44,488 nt of DNA from Caulobacter sp. UNC279MFTsu5.1 (GCF_900114015.1 NZ_FORN01000050.1:1-44488), one strand, 5' to 3'. Counted from the stretch's first letter, positions 23,126 through 31,721 are shown. A program made the numbers and translations. Notes: a model not told the origin generated them from the sequence alone.

Positions 23126-23667
23126 TCGATCCCTGGCCCAGCACCGTCGCCCTGGGACGCGTGAGCCGCGGCGGCGTCGACCTGCGCTTCGCGCCGGACG
23201 AAGCCGCGCGCCATGAGATCGCCAAGACCCTGGGCCTGGTGTCGCTGGAATCCCTGACCGCCGAGGTCTTCCTGCGGCCATGGATGGACGGCGCCGAGGT
23301 CTCGGGCCTGATCCGCGCCCGCGTCACCCAGGTCTGCAGCGTCTCGGCGGACGAGTTCGAGGAGCCGGTCGAATCGCGGTTCAGCGTCCACGTCTTGCCG
23401 GCCGACAGCGAATACGCGCCCCAGGACGAGGAAAGCGGCGGCGAACTGGGCATCGACCCGGAGGGCGATGATCCGCCCGACGTGCTGGAGGGCGAGACCA
23501 TCGACGTCTCGGCCTATGTGATCGAGCACCTGGCCCTGGAGCTGGACCCGTTCCCACGCAAGCCGGGTGCGGTCTTTCAACCGCCGGCTGAACCCGTGGA
23601 TCTTTCGCCCTTCGCCGCGCTGAAAAAGCTGAAGACCGATCCCGACGCCGGGGGGGAAGGGGGCTGA
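23110..23667 (+). CDS. yceD: DUF177 family protein YceD
   Basis: This 185-residue YceD/DUF177 protein belongs to a family usually found upstream of rpmF and plsX and proposed to act in 23S rRNA or large-subunit metabolism. It has VTQVCSVSADEFEEPVESRF, an acidic middle DDPPDVLEGETIDVSAYVIEHLALELDPFPR typical of the family, and the end FAALKKLK. Unlike in enterobacteria, rpmF does not follow: plsX comes next after about 108 bases. The start ATG lies within the chaperone gene, suggesting coupled translation. Confidence 0.92.
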   Translation: MAEGVIDPWPSTVALGRVSRGGVDLRFAPDEAARHEIAKTLGLVSLESLTAEVFLRPWMDGAEVSGLIRARVTQVCSVSADEFEEPVESRFSVHVLPADSEYAPQDEESGGELGIDPEGDDPPDVLEGETIDVSAYVIEHLALELDPFPRKPGAVFQPPAEPVDLSPFAALKKLKTDPDAGGEGG

Positions 23668-23775
23668 ATGGCCGGTTCCTTCCGCTTGCGTGATATTCTC
23701 GCGGCTGTATCGTCCGGCCGCCTTGCGAATACCCTTGAATGGGCGGTGCGCCGCTCCAGGAGCCGATAGCGCCTC

Positions 23776-24867
23776 GTGCCTCACCCCGTAGTCATTTCGA
23801 TCGACGCCATGGGCGGGGATCACGGCCCGTCCGTGATCGTGCCCGCCGTGGCGCTGGCCGCCAGAAGCCTTCCCGACGTCCGTTTCCTGCTGCACGGCGA
23901 CGAAGCTCAGCTGAACGCCCAACTGGCCAAGACCCCCGGCGCGCGCGCCGTCAGCGAGGTGCGCCACACCGACAAGGCCATCTCGATGGAGGAAAAGCCC
24001 GCCCAGGCCATGCGCCGGGGCAAGGGCACCAGCCTGTGGAACGCCGTCGAGGCGATCCGGGCCGGCGAGGCCGCCGCCTGCGTCTCGGCCGGCAACACCG
24101 GCGCCCTGATGGCGATCTCCAAGCTGATCCTGCGCATGGGCGCCAACCTGGAGCGCCCGGCGATCGTGGCCAGCTGGCCGACGATGCGGGGCGTCTCGGC
24201 GGTGCTGGACGTCGGCGCCAATGTCGAGAGCGACGCCAAGCAGCTGATCGAGTTTGCGATCATGGGCGCGGCCTTCCATCACGCCGTGCACGGCTCCGAG
24301 CGCCCGACCGTGGGCCTGCTCAATGTCGGCTCCGAGGACCAGAAGGGCCATGAGGACGTGCGCGAGGCGCACGCCATCCTCAAGGCGACCAAGCTGGACT
24401 TCGACTATCGCGGCTTCGTCGAGGGCACCGACATCGCCAAGGGCACGGTCGACGTGGTCGTCACCGACGGCTTCACCGGCAATGTCGCCCTGAAGACCGC
24501 CGAAGGCCTGGCCCGGTTCTTCGGGGCCGAGGTCCGCACCACCCTGACGTCGGGCCCGCTGGCCATGCTGGGGGCGCTGATCGCCTCGGGCGCGCTGAAG
24601 AAGATGCGCCGGCGGCTGGACCCCGGCCGCGTCAACGGCGGCCCGCTGCTGGGCCTCAACGGCATCGTGGTCAAGAGCCACGGCGGGGCCGACGCCCTCG
24701 GCTACGCCTCGGCGATCCGCGTGGCGGTCGACCTGGCCCGCAGCGACTTCTCGGCCGAGATCGACCGCAACCTGAAACGCCTGACCGAGACCGGCCTCAA
24801 GTCCGGGGCCGAAGAAGAGAAGGCTGGAGGCGTGTCGGGCGCCGAACGCCAGGGAGCTTCCGAGTGA
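23776..24867 (+). CDS. plsX: Phosphate acyltransferase PlsX
   Basis: PlsX converts acyl-ACP to acyl-phosphate at the membrane, starting phospholipid synthesis. The 363-residue protein starts at GTG 23776. It carries VISIDAMGGDHGPSVIVPA at the N-terminus, SAGNTGALMAISKL at about 108-121, and TDGFTGNVALKTAEG near residue 230. The length is normal. The last four bases overlap the GTG of fabH, so the two are translationally coupled, the usual plsX-fabH pair. Confidence 0.97.
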   Translation: MPHPVVISIDAMGGDHGPSVIVPAVALAARSLPDVRFLLHGDEAQLNAQLAKTPGARAVSEVRHTDKAISMEEKPAQAMRRGKGTSLWNAVEAIRAGEAAACVSAGNTGALMAISKLILRMGANLERPAIVASWPTMRGVSAVLDVGANVESDAKQLIEFAIMGAAFHHAVHGSERPTVGLLNVGSEDQKGHEDVREAHAILKATKLDFDYRGFVEGTDIAKGTVDVVVTDGFTGNVALKTAEGLARFFGAEVRTTLTSGPLAMLGALIASGALKKMRRRLDPGRVNGGPLLGLNGIVVKSHGGADALGYASAIRVAVDLARSDFSAEIDRNLKRLTETGLKSGAEEEKAGGVSGAERQGASE

Positions 24868-25841
24868 GCGTAATTCGTAGCGCCGTCACCGGCGTCGGGG
24901 CCTATCTGCCGGACAACATCGTCACCAACGACCAGCTGGCCGAGATCGTCGACACCAGCGACGCCTGGATCGTCGAGCGCACCGGCATCCGCCAGCGCCA
25001 CAAGGTGGCCGACGACCAGCCGGTCTCGGACCTGGCCTTCCGCGCCGCCCAGCAGGCGCTGGAGCGGGCCGGCCGGACGGCGGCCGAGGTCGACCTGATC
25101 ATCGTGGCCACCACCACGCCGGACCTGACCTTCCCGGCCGTCGCCACCATCGTCCAGCGCAAGCTGGGCGCGCCGGTCGGCATCGCCTTCGACGTCCAGG
25201 CCGTCTGCTCGGGCTTCGTCTACGCGCTCAGCGTCGCCGACGGCTTCGTGGCCCGCGGCCACGCCAAGTGCGCCCTGGTGATCGGGGCCGAGGCCATGAC
25301 CCGCCTGATGGACTGGACCGACCGCGGCACCTGCGTGCTGTTCGGCGACGGGGCCGGGGCGGTGGTGCTGGAGCCGCGCGAAGGGCAGGGGACCACCGCC
25401 GACCAGGGCGTGCTGGGCTTCGCCCTGCGGGCCGACGGCACCAAGCAGGAGCTGCTCTATGTCGACGGCGGCCCGTCGACCACGGGCACGGTCGGCAAGC
25501 TGCGCATGCTGGGCAACCAGGTGTTCAAGCACGCGGTGATCAACATCTCCGAGGCGATCCACGCCGCCGCCGAGGCGGCGCACGTGTCGATCGCCGAGGT
25601 CGACTGGTTCATCCCGCACCAGGCCAACCAGCGCATCCTGGCCGGCGTCGCCCATCGGGTCGGCATCGACGAGGACAAGGTGATCTCGACGGTCGCCCTG
25701 CACGCCAACACCTCGGCCGCCTCGATCCCCCTGGCCTTCGCCCAGGGAATCGCCGACGGCCGCATCAAGCCGGGCCAGCTGCTGCTGCTCGAGGCGATGG
25801 GCGGCGGGCTGACCTGGGGCGCCTGTGTTCTGCGACTTTAG
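24864..25841 (+). CDS. fabH: 3-oxoacyl-[ACP] synthase III
   Basis: FabH starts fatty acid synthesis by condensing acetyl-CoA with malonyl-ACP. It has 325 residues. The catalytic triad is visible: Cys in DVQAVCSGFVYAL at about 113, His in WFIPHQANQRIL at about 251, and Asn in LHANTSAASIPLA at about 281. GTG 24864 overlaps the plsX stop. ihfA follows after 189 bases of untranslated DNA. Confidence 0.97.
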   Translation: MSVIRSAVTGVGAYLPDNIVTNDQLAEIVDTSDAWIVERTGIRQRHKVADDQPVSDLAFRAAQQALERAGRTAAEVDLIIVATTTPDLTFPAVATIVQRKLGAPVGIAFDVQAVCSGFVYALSVADGFVARGHAKCALVIGAEAMTRLMDWTDRGTCVLFGDGAGAVVLEPREGQGTTADQGVLGFALRADGTKQELLYVDGGPSTTGTVGKLRMLGNQVFKHAVINISEAIHAAAEAAHVSIAEVDWFIPHQANQRILAGVAHRVGIDEDKVISTVALHANTSAASIPLAFAQGIADGRIKPGQLLLLEAMGGGLTWGACVLRL

Positions 25842-26030
25842 GCTCGAGCTTGGCCGTTTTGGGCCGCCGGCTTGCGCTATCGTCTCAAGTCCTGGCGCTC
25901 AGCCTTTGACTCCATGCGATAATCACGGCATGCAGGCTTGAGTTGATGAGAGCGCGTTGCAGAAACACGGGGCTCGACCCTGTCCGAAGCGTGCGCTCTG
26001 GGGTTTGTCAATCCAGCGTAAGGGGGCGTC

Positions 26031-26333
26031 ATGAAAGGCGCGACATTGACCCGGGCCGATCTCTGCGAGGCGGTCCATGAGGAAGTCGGTCTGACCCGGC
26101 AGGACTGCGCGGGTTTGGTCGAACGCACCCTGGATCTGGTCGCCGAGGCGCTGGAGAAGGGCGAGACGGTCAAGCTTTCCGGCTTCGGCGTCTTCCAGGT
26201 GCGCGACAAGCGGGCCCGCATGGGCCGCAATCCCAAGACCGGCGAGCCCGCCGAGATCGAGCCCCGCCGGGTGATCGGTTTCCGGGCCTCGCAAGTCATG
26301 AAGGCGCGAATCGACCGCGCCCTCGGCGGCTAA
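26031..26333 (+). CDS. ihfA: Integration host factor subunit alpha
   Basis: This 100-residue member of the HU/IHF family forms the alpha subunit of the DNA-bending IHF heterodimer. It starts MKGATLTRADLCEAVHEEVG. The arm contains GRNPKTGEPAEI, with the intercalating proline, and the C-terminal IHF-type segment follows. In Caulobacter IHF supports cell-cycle and flagellar promoters. It is followed after 15 bases by a MerR-type gene, a common alphaproteobacterial pair. Confidence 0.96.
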   Translation: MKGATLTRADLCEAVHEEVGLTRQDCAGLVERTLDLVAEALEKGETVKLSGFGVFQVRDKRARMGRNPKTGEPAEIEPRRVIGFRASQVMKARIDRALGG

Positions 26334-26348
26334 GAAGGATTCGATGCG

Positions 26349-26774
26349 GTGGCGAAGGGGCCCAACGCCTTCCGCACGATTTCCGAAGCCGCCGAAGAGC
26401 TGGGCGTGCCGCAGCACGTCCTGCGCTTCTGGGAAACCAAGTTCTCGTTCATCCGCCCGATGAAGCGGGCCGGCGGGCGGCGGTTCTACCGCCCGCAGGA
26501 CATCGCCGTGCTGAGCGGCGTGCGCGCCCTGCTGCACGCCGAGGGCTACACCATCAAGGGCGTGCAGAAGCTGCACCGCGAGCAGGGCCTGACCCATGTG
26601 ATCGCCGCGGGCCTGGGCGACAACGGCTCGGCCTCGCTGGACGCCCTGGCCGCGGCCGCCGCCGATTCGCCGCGGAGCGAATTGGCCGACGAGGCGCGCG
26701 ATCGGCTGGTGACGGCGCTGGACGACCTGCGGGCCGTCAAAGCCCGCCTGGACGGGCTTTTGCGGGGCGCCTGA
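26349..26774 (+). CDS. MerR-family transcriptional regulator
   Basis: This 141-residue regulator begins at GTG 26349. The N-terminal winged helix-turn-helix reads FRTISEAAEELGVPQHVLRFWETKF, followed by GGRRFYRPQDIAVLSGV, both classic MerR marks, and then a helical segment. There is no cysteine cluster of metal-sensing members, and the C-terminus is short, so its signal is unknown. It follows ihfA closely and is probably co-transcribed. tRNA-Pro with its own promoter lies downstream. Confidence 0.92.
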   Translation: MAKGPNAFRTISEAAEELGVPQHVLRFWETKFSFIRPMKRAGGRRFYRPQDIAVLSGVRALLHAEGYTIKGVQKLHREQGLTHVIAAGLGDNGSASLDALAAAAADSPRSELADEARDRLVTALDDLRAVKARLDGLLRGA

Positions 26775-26814
26775 AGCCCGCTTCAAATCCCTGGGAATTG
26801 ACCGAGAAATCCCA

Positions 26815-26843
26815 TTGCTCCCGGCAAGGCTCGCACCTATAAG
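26815..26843 (+). promoter_or_regulatory. Promoter of tRNA-Pro
   Basis: TTGCTC (26815-26820) and TATAAG (26838-26843) are separated by 17 bases. Transcription would begin about 10 bases before the tRNA at 26860. The spacing is ideal for the housekeeping sigma factor. Confidence 0.65.
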
Positions 26844-26859
26844 GGCGCTCCTTCCGGAT

Positions 26860-26936
<77 letters not shown>

Positions 26937-26970
26937 TTCCTCACTCGTGAGGAATGAGACCGGAAGAATG

Positions 26971-26998
26971 AAGGCCGCCCGAAAGGGCGGCCTTTTTC
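26971..26998 (+). terminator. Intrinsic terminator after tRNA-Pro
   Basis: The stem is AAGGCCGCCC/GGGCGGCCTT around a GAAA loop, with a T run immediately after. It lies 35 bases beyond the tRNA CCA. A separate inverted repeat with ATTCCTCAC arms begins on the last base of the tRNA. Confidence 0.9.
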
Positions 26999-27028
26999 GT
27001 TTGGCCTCCAGCGGGGCGCAGCGACCAC

Positions 27029-27145
27029 CTACCCCCTACGGATCGCTTCGCGACCGTCTTCCCCCAGAGGGGGAAGAGCCTCAAGCGCGAAGGCTCCGCC
27101 CCCTATGGGGGCGGACAGACCGCGAAGCGGTCAGGTGGGGGCAAG
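27029..27145. repeat. Dispersed intergenic repeat, family 2, copy B (inverted)
   Basis: This is close to the reverse complement of the element at 11808-11912, with shared blocks around CCGCCCCCATAGGGGGCGG, CTTCCCCCTCTGGGGGAAG and a CGCGAAGCG palindrome, but with a small internal insertion. It lies between the tRNA-Pro terminator and the stop of a minus-strand gene. There is no coding capacity. Confidence 0.85.
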
Positions 27146-27155
27146 TCCGTGAGCC

Positions 27156-27377
27156 TCACATCCGCTTGTCCGCCTTGCCCATCCACGACATCAGCGGCAT
27201 CAGCGGCAGACCCCAGCCCATGCCGGCGATCACGAAATAGATCAGGTGCACCGCGCGATTGCTGGGCAGGTAGTCGTAGAGGCTCGTGAAGGCCCAGATC
27301 CAGAAGGCCAGGAACGCCATGATGCCGATCCCGCCGATAAGCTTACGCAGGCGGGCGGGGATGAGAGGAGCGCTCAA
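27156..27377 (-). CDS. DUF2842 small membrane protein
   Basis: This 73-residue protein has two membrane segments, about 15-34 (IGIMAFLAFWIWAFTSLYDY) and 42-65. The end PLMPLMSWMGKADKRM and the segment IYFVIAGMGWGLPLM match DUF2842, an alphaproteobacterial family of unknown role. I chose the TTG at 27377, because it overlaps the upstream stop in TTGA fashion and gives a normal N-terminus. An ATG near residue 21 would delete the first charged part. It is co-transcribed with the GlsB-type gene. Confidence 0.8.
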   Translation of the reverse strand: MSAPLIPARLRKLIGGIGIMAFLAFWIWAFTSLYDYLPSNRAVHLIYFVIAGMGWGLPLMPLMSWMGKADKRM

Positions 27378-27637
27378 GCGGGTCTCCGGAAGACGCTGGA
27401 TACGATGCCGAGGACGGCCAGGAAGAAGATCGCGCCCACGCTGGAGACCAGCAGGCTGCCAAGGAAGCCGTCGAACCTCAGGTCCAGCCGCTGGGCGATG
27501 AAGGTCCCGATGAACGAACCGACGACGCCGATCAAGAGCTTGGTGAACAGCCCGTGCCGGCGAGCCAGCACCAGGTCGGCGATCCAGCCGGCCAGGATGC
27601 CGATCACCACGGCCACGAAAACGCCAACCCCGCTCAT
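27374..27637 (-). CDS. GlsB/YeaQ/YmgE family membrane protein
   Basis: This 87-residue membrane protein of the transglycosylase-associated/GlsB family begins MSGVGVFVAVVIGILAGWIA. It has three hydrophobic segments, with GVVGSFIGTFIAQ in the middle, the glycine-rich pattern of the family. Members are linked to envelope or acid stress but their biochemistry is unknown. Its stop overlaps the start of the DUF2842 gene. It is divergent from heme A synthase with about 140 bases between. Confidence 0.88.
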   Translation of the reverse strand: MSGVGVFVAVVIGILAGWIADLVLARRHGLFTKLLIGVVGSFIGTFIAQRLDLRFDGFLGSLLVSSVGAIFFLAVLGIVSSVFRRPA

Positions 27638-27775
27638 TCAAGTCTCCGATCCAGCACAAGGCATCATCGCATGTGAGGCCTTAAGCGTCATGAGGCCATG
27701 GACGGCCGCGCGCGTCAGGCGTACGGCAAGGCTTCGCCGTATTTCGGCCCCTAACTGGCGTTCTTTCCGGCTGTC

Positions 27776-28807
27776 ATGACGTCCTTCCTGCGTTCCGATC
27801 GTTCAAGGCCCGTGGCCGTCTGGCTGTTCGTCGTGGCCGTCCTGGTGTTTGGCATGGTGGTGGTTGGGGGCGCGACGCGCCTGACCGACTCGGGCCTGTC
27901 GATCACCCAGTGGAAGCCGATCATGGGCGCCCTGCCGCCGATGTCGGACGAGGCGTGGCGGGCCAATTTCGAGCTCTACAAGAAGATCCCGCAGTACCGG
28001 CTGGTCAACGCCGGCATGACGCTGGAGGCCTATAAGGGCATCTTCTGGTGGGAGTGGGCGCACCGGCTGCTGGGCCGGCTGGTCGGGGCGGCGTTCGCCA
28101 TCCCGTTCGTGTTCTTCCTGGTCCGCCGGATGATCCCGCGCCGCCTGATCTGGCGCTGCGTGGTGCTGCTGGGCCTGGGCGGCCTGCAGGGGCTGGTCGG
28201 CTGGTGGATGGTGTCCAGCGGCCTGTCCGAGCGGGTCTCGGTGGCCCCCGAGCGGCTGATGATCCATCTGGGTCTGGCCCTGGGGCTGTTCGTCTTCCTG
28301 ATCTGGACCGCCCTGGACGCCTGGTCGGGCTCGCCGCGCATCGAGGAGCGCACCGACTGGCGCGGCTGGGCCCTGGGCTTCCTGGGCGCGGTGTTCTTCC
28401 AGAGCCTGCTGGGCGCCCTGGTGGCCGGCAACGACGCGGGCCTGGTCTATAACGACTGGCCGCTGATGAACGGCGCGCTGATCCCGGCCGAATACGCCGG
28501 CCACGGCTTCTGGGGCACGATCGCCCACAGCCAGGGGGCGGTGCAGCTGCATCACCGGCTGATGGCCTATGCGGTGTTCGTCGCCGCCATCGTGCTCGGC
28601 GTGGCCGCGGCCCGCTCGCGTCGCCTGCCGGAAGAGGCCAAGGCGACCGGCTTCGTGCTGGTCGGCGTGGTCTGCCTGCAGGCGAGCCTGGGAATCTGGA
28701 CCCTGATGGCGGCCGTGCCGCTGGTCCTGGGCGTGCTGCACCAGGCCGGGGCGGCGATCCTGCTGGCCACGGCCACGACCTTCGCCTGGCGGGTGAGAAG
28801 GCCGTAA
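27776..28807 (+). CDS. ctaA: Heme A synthase (COX15/CtaA)
   Basis: This 343-residue membrane enzyme oxidises the C8 methyl of heme O to give heme A for aa3-type oxidases. It has about eight transmembrane segments. The four conserved histidines are seen in WEWAHRLLGRLVG, MIHLGLALGLF, LHHRLMAYAV and VLHQAGAAILLA, and the N-terminal VGGATRLTDSGLSITQWKP is diagnostic. The length suits the alphaproteobacterial and mitochondrial type. It supplies the oxidase to which the small subunit at 445 would belong. Confidence 0.96.
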   Translation: MTSFLRSDRSRPVAVWLFVVAVLVFGMVVVGGATRLTDSGLSITQWKPIMGALPPMSDEAWRANFELYKKIPQYRLVNAGMTLEAYKGIFWWEWAHRLLGRLVGAAFAIPFVFFLVRRMIPRRLIWRCVVLLGLGGLQGLVGWWMVSSGLSERVSVAPERLMIHLGLALGLFVFLIWTALDAWSGSPRIEERTDWRGWALGFLGAVFFQSLLGALVAGNDAGLVYNDWPLMNGALIPAEYAGHGFWGTIAHSQGAVQLHHRLMAYAVFVAAIVLGVAAARSRRLPEEAKATGFVLVGVVCLQASLGIWTLMAAVPLVLGVLHQAGAAILLATATTFAWRVRRP

Positions 28808-28858
28808 GCCGCTCGCATTCGGGCATCCGGGCGACCTTTGGGTTGTCCGCTCAAAGAA

Positions 28859-28876
28859 CTGTCACGAAACGCCAGC
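28859..28876 (+). promoter_or_regulatory. Possible Pho box upstream of alkaline phosphatase
   Basis: CTGTCAC followed by GAAA and CGCCAGC resembles a PhoB half-site pair with the usual 11-base period. The first half is good and the second is poor. It lies 33 bases before the GTG start of the phosphatase gene, so phosphate control is plausible but unproven. Confidence 0.35.
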
Positions 28877-28909
28877 ACAGGACGTCCGACGTCCTTGCTG
28901 GAGCTTCCC

Positions 28910-30415
28910 GTGACCCGCGCCTCCCTGTTCCTCGCCGCCGCTCTCGCCGCCCTGTCGACCCAGGTCCAGGCCGCGCCCAAGCCCGCCCCGGCCAAGCCGG
29001 CCGCGCCCGTGGCCAACGCCGCGCCGGGCGACGCCTACTACCAGGCCGGCCAGGCGGCCCTGGCCAAGGCCCTGACGGTCAATCCCCGCACCGGCAAGGC
29101 CAAGAACGTCATCCTGTTCCTGGGCGACGGCATGGGCATCTCGACGGTCGTGGCCAGCCGCATCTACGAAGGCCAGCAGCGCGGCGTCGACGGCGAGAGC
29201 AATGCGCTGTCGTTCGAGAAGCTGCCCTGGACGGCGCTGTCCAAGACCTACAGCCACGACACCCAGGTCACTGACAGCGCCGCGGGCATCACCGCCATCA
29301 CCACCGGCGTGAAGACCCGCAACAAGGTCATCGGCCTGAGCGGGGCGGCCAAGCCGGAGAGCTGCGCCAGCGAGGCCGGGACCCGGGTCGAGACTATCGC
29401 CGAGCTGGCCAAGGCCCACGGCCTGTCGGCCGGGGCCGTGACCACCACCCGCATCACTCACGCCACCCCGGCCGGGACCTACGCCCACACCGCCTATCGC
29501 GACTGGGAAGGCGACGGCGACATGCCCAGCGACGCCCTGGCCGCCGGCTGCAAGGACATCGCCCGCCAGCTGGTCGAGGCCCCGGCCGGCCTGCGCCTGG
29601 ACGTGGCGTTCGGGGGCGGGCGCTCGCGCTTCCTGCCCGAGGCCAAGGACGGCAAGCGCGCCGACGGCCGCGACCTGACCGCCGAATGGCTGAAGACCCC
29701 GAACGCGGCCTACGTGACCACCGACGCCGAGCTGGCGGCCCTGGACCCGGCCAAGACCGGTCCGGTGCTGGGCCTGTTCGCCAACGAACACCTGCCCTAC
29801 GAGGTCGAGCGTCCGGTGCTGGGCCAGGGCGTGCCGACCCTGGCGGCCATGGCGACCAAGGCCGTCGACCTGCTGTCGAAGAACCCCAAGGGCTACTTCC
29901 TGCTGGTCGAGGGCGGCAAGATCGACATGGGCAGCCACCTGAACAACGCCAAGCGGACCCTGACCGAGACGGTCGAGTTCTCCAAGGCGATCCAGGCGGT
30001 GCTGGACAAGGTGAACCTGGACGACACCCTGGTCATCGTCACCGCCGACCACAGCCACGGCCTGGTGATCTCGGGCTACGCCGCCCGCAACAGCCCGATC
30101 CTGGGCCTGGCGGGCAACGAGGGCGAGCCGGTCGTGGCCGGCGACGGCAAGCCCTACACGGTGCTCAGCTTCGCCACCGGCCCCGGCGGTCCCGAAGGCT
30201 CGAACCTGCGCGCCGATCCCGCCAAGGAAGACACCGACGACATCGACTATCACCAGAACGCCACGGCCTTCCTGGCCAGTTCGGCCCACTCGGGCGAGGA
30301 CGTGGGCGTGTTCGCCGACGGGCCGGGGTCGTACCTGGTGCACGGCGTGGTCGAGGAGAGCTACCTCTACCAGATCATGCGCCACGCCTACGGCTTCGAC
30401 GAGGCGGCGAAGTAG
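28910..30415 (+). CDS. phoA: Alkaline phosphatase (PhoA family)
   Basis: This 501-residue periplasmic phosphomonoesterase has a signal peptide of about 21 residues (GTG start, MTRASLFLAAALAALSTQVQA), then a Pro/Ala/Lys linker. Catalytic marks are NVILFLGDGMGIST (metal Asp), TDSAAGITAITTG with the nucleophilic serine, VEGGKIDMGSHLNN, VTADHSHG and SAHSGEDVGVFADGP with zinc ligands. An upstream in-frame extension to 28838 would spoil the signal peptide, so I prefer 28910. A weak Pho box precedes it, and a family 1 repeat follows the stop. Confidence 0.94.
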   Translation: MTRASLFLAAALAALSTQVQAAPKPAPAKPAAPVANAAPGDAYYQAGQAALAKALTVNPRTGKAKNVILFLGDGMGISTVVASRIYEGQQRGVDGESNALSFEKLPWTALSKTYSHDTQVTDSAAGITAITTGVKTRNKVIGLSGAAKPESCASEAGTRVETIAELAKAHGLSAGAVTTTRITHATPAGTYAHTAYRDWEGDGDMPSDALAAGCKDIARQLVEAPAGLRLDVAFGGGRSRFLPEAKDGKRADGRDLTAEWLKTPNAAYVTTDAELAALDPAKTGPVLGLFANEHLPYEVERPVLGQGVPTLAAMATKAVDLLSKNPKGYFLLVEGGKIDMGSHLNNAKRTLTETVEFSKAIQAVLDKVNLDDTLVIVTADHSHGLVISGYAARNSPILGLAGNEGEPVVAGDGKPYTVLSFATGPGGPEGSNLRADPAKEDTDDIDYHQNATAFLASSAHSGEDVGVFADGPGSYLVHGVVEESYLYQIMRHAYGFDEAAK

Positions 30416-30455
30416 GGGAGGTAGGGAAGGGGGAGAGGCGTGTCGCTCCCCCACA

Positions 30456-30557
30456 GTTGTCATCCCGGAAGCCTCGCAGAGGCTATCCGGGATCCAGGGG
30501 CGGTGCGCACGGCCCCTGGATCCCGGGTCTTCGCTGCGCTTCGCCCGGGATGACAAC
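30456..30557. repeat. Dispersed palindromic intergenic repeat, family 1, copy 3
   Basis: The outer arms GTTGTCATCCCGG (30456-30468) and CCGGGATGACAAC (30545-30557) are perfect 13-base inverted repeats. The interior (GGATCCAGGGGCGG with its partner) differs from copies 1 and 2, so only the termini are conserved. Confidence 0.88.
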
Positions 30558-30580
30558 CGAAGGTGTGAGGAATGCGATGA

Positions 30581-30594
30581 GGTATTATAATACC
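30581..30594. promoter_or_regulatory. AT-rich perfect palindrome upstream of rplM
   Basis: GGTATTATAATACC is a perfect 14-base palindrome in high-GC DNA. It includes a consensus TATAAT (30586-30591), but no fitting -35 box is evident 17 bases upstream. It may be an operator or an additional promoter for rplM-rpsI. The 330-base gap before rplM otherwise holds the family 1 repeat and one more promoter candidate. Confidence 0.4.
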
Positions 30595-30650
30595 CCGTCA
30601 CGAAATCCCTTGTTCTGTAAGGGTTTGCGGAGTTTCTTGCGCGCGCATTG

Positions 30651-30679
30651 TTGACAGGCCGCGAACCGTCCTGTACCTG
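30651..30679 (+). promoter_or_regulatory. Candidate promoter of rplM-rpsI
   Basis: A perfect TTGACA at 30651-30656 is followed 17 bases later by TACCTG, a weak -10. It lies about 70 bases before the rplM start and is the best promoter-like pair in the gap. Confidence 0.45.
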
Positions 30680-30745
30680 CCGCCCCTCACGCAGACGGGA
30701 CCGCTTTCCTTGGCCCCCGACGCACAAGGAATACGGATCAATCCC

Positions 30746-31219
30746 ATGCAAAAGACCACGGCTTCCCTGAAGCCCGCCGAGGTCGAGAAGAAGTGGATCG
30801 TGGTCGACGCCCAGGACGCCGTTGTCGGTCGTCTGGCGACGTTCATCGCCATGCGTCTTCGCGGCAAGCACCGTCCCGACTACACCCCGCACGTCGACTG
30901 CGGCGACTTCGTCGTCGTGATCAACGCCGACAAGGTGAAGTTCACCGGCAAGAAGCTGGACGACAAGGTCTACTACCGCCACACCGGTCACCCGGGCGGC
31001 GTCAAGTCGACCACCCCGCGCAAGCTGCTGGAAGGCCGCTTCCCGGAACGCGTCCTCGAAAAGGCCGTCGAGCGCATGCTGCCCAAGGAAAGCCCCCTGG
31101 CGCGCAAGCAACTGACCCACCTGCTCATCTACAACAACGGTGAGCACCCGCACCAAGCGCAGAGCCCCGAAGTGATCGATTTCGCTTCGCGCAACGCCAA
31201 GAACACCCGGAGCGCCTAA
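30746..31219 (+). CDS. rplM: 50S ribosomal protein L13
   Basis: L13 is an early-assembling large-subunit protein. The 157-residue protein begins MQKTTASLKPAEVEKKWIVV. Family marks are VVGRLATFIAMRLRGKHRP at about 29-47, YYRHTGHPGGVKS at about 76-88, and LPKESPLARKQL near the C-terminus. I chose ATG 30746, as an upstream in-frame start adds residues with no homology. The leader region is long. rpsI follows after three bases, the universal L13-S9 pair. Confidence 0.97.
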   Translation: MQKTTASLKPAEVEKKWIVVDAQDAVVGRLATFIAMRLRGKHRPDYTPHVDCGDFVVVINADKVKFTGKKLDDKVYYRHTGHPGGVKSTTPRKLLEGRFPERVLEKAVERMLPKESPLARKQLTHLLIYNNGEHPHQAQSPEVIDFASRNAKNTRSA

Positions 31220-31222
31220 GTC

Positions 31223-31696
31223 ATGTCCGAAGCTCAAGGCTTTGACGCGCTGGCCAGCCTGTCCAGCAACCCCGAAGCGGCCGCTCCGGCCGAACCCAAG
31301 ATCGACGCCCAGGGCCGCGCCTACGCGACCGGCAAGCGCAAGAACGCGATCGCCCGCGTCTGGATCAAGCCGGGCAAGGGCTCGATCACGATCAACGGTC
31401 GCGACCAAGAGGTCTATTTCGCTCGCCCCGTGCTGCGCATGATGATCGCCCAGCCCCTGGAGGTCACCGACCGCCTGGGCCAGTTCGACGTCGTCGTCAC
31501 CGTGGAAGGCTCGGGCCTGTCGGGCCAGGCCGGCGCCGTGCGTCACGGCCTGTCCAAGGCCCTGACCTATTACGAGCCCGGCCTGCGCACCCTGCTGAAG
31601 CCGCACGGCTTCCTGACCCGCGACAGCCGCGTCGTCGAGCGTAAGAAGTACGGCAAGGCCAAGGCCCGCCGCAGCTTCCAGTTCTCGAAGCGCTAA
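31223..31696 (+). CDS. rpsI: 30S ribosomal protein S9
   Basis: S9 contacts tRNA in the P site through its basic C-terminal tail, here KYGKAKARRSFQFSKR. The 157-residue protein has an N-terminal acidic extension of about 30 residues typical of alphaproteobacteria, then YATGKRKNAIARVWIKPG and YFARPVLRMMI. It follows rplM after three bases and ends at a terminator. Confidence 0.97.
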   Translation: MSEAQGFDALASLSSNPEAAAPAEPKIDAQGRAYATGKRKNAIARVWIKPGKGSITINGRDQEVYFARPVLRMMIAQPLEVTDRLGQFDVVVTVEGSGLSGQAGAVRHGLSKALTYYEPGLRTLLKPHGFLTRDSRVVERKKYGKAKARRSFQFSKR

Positions 31697-31721
31697 GCGC
31701 GTCGGTTACGCGTTTGGAAAG

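Noticed and set aside
28862..31606. A minus-strand open frame opposite alkaline phosphatase, rplM and rpsI
   Set aside because: It runs across three confident genes and an intergenic repeat, and it has no recognisable domain.
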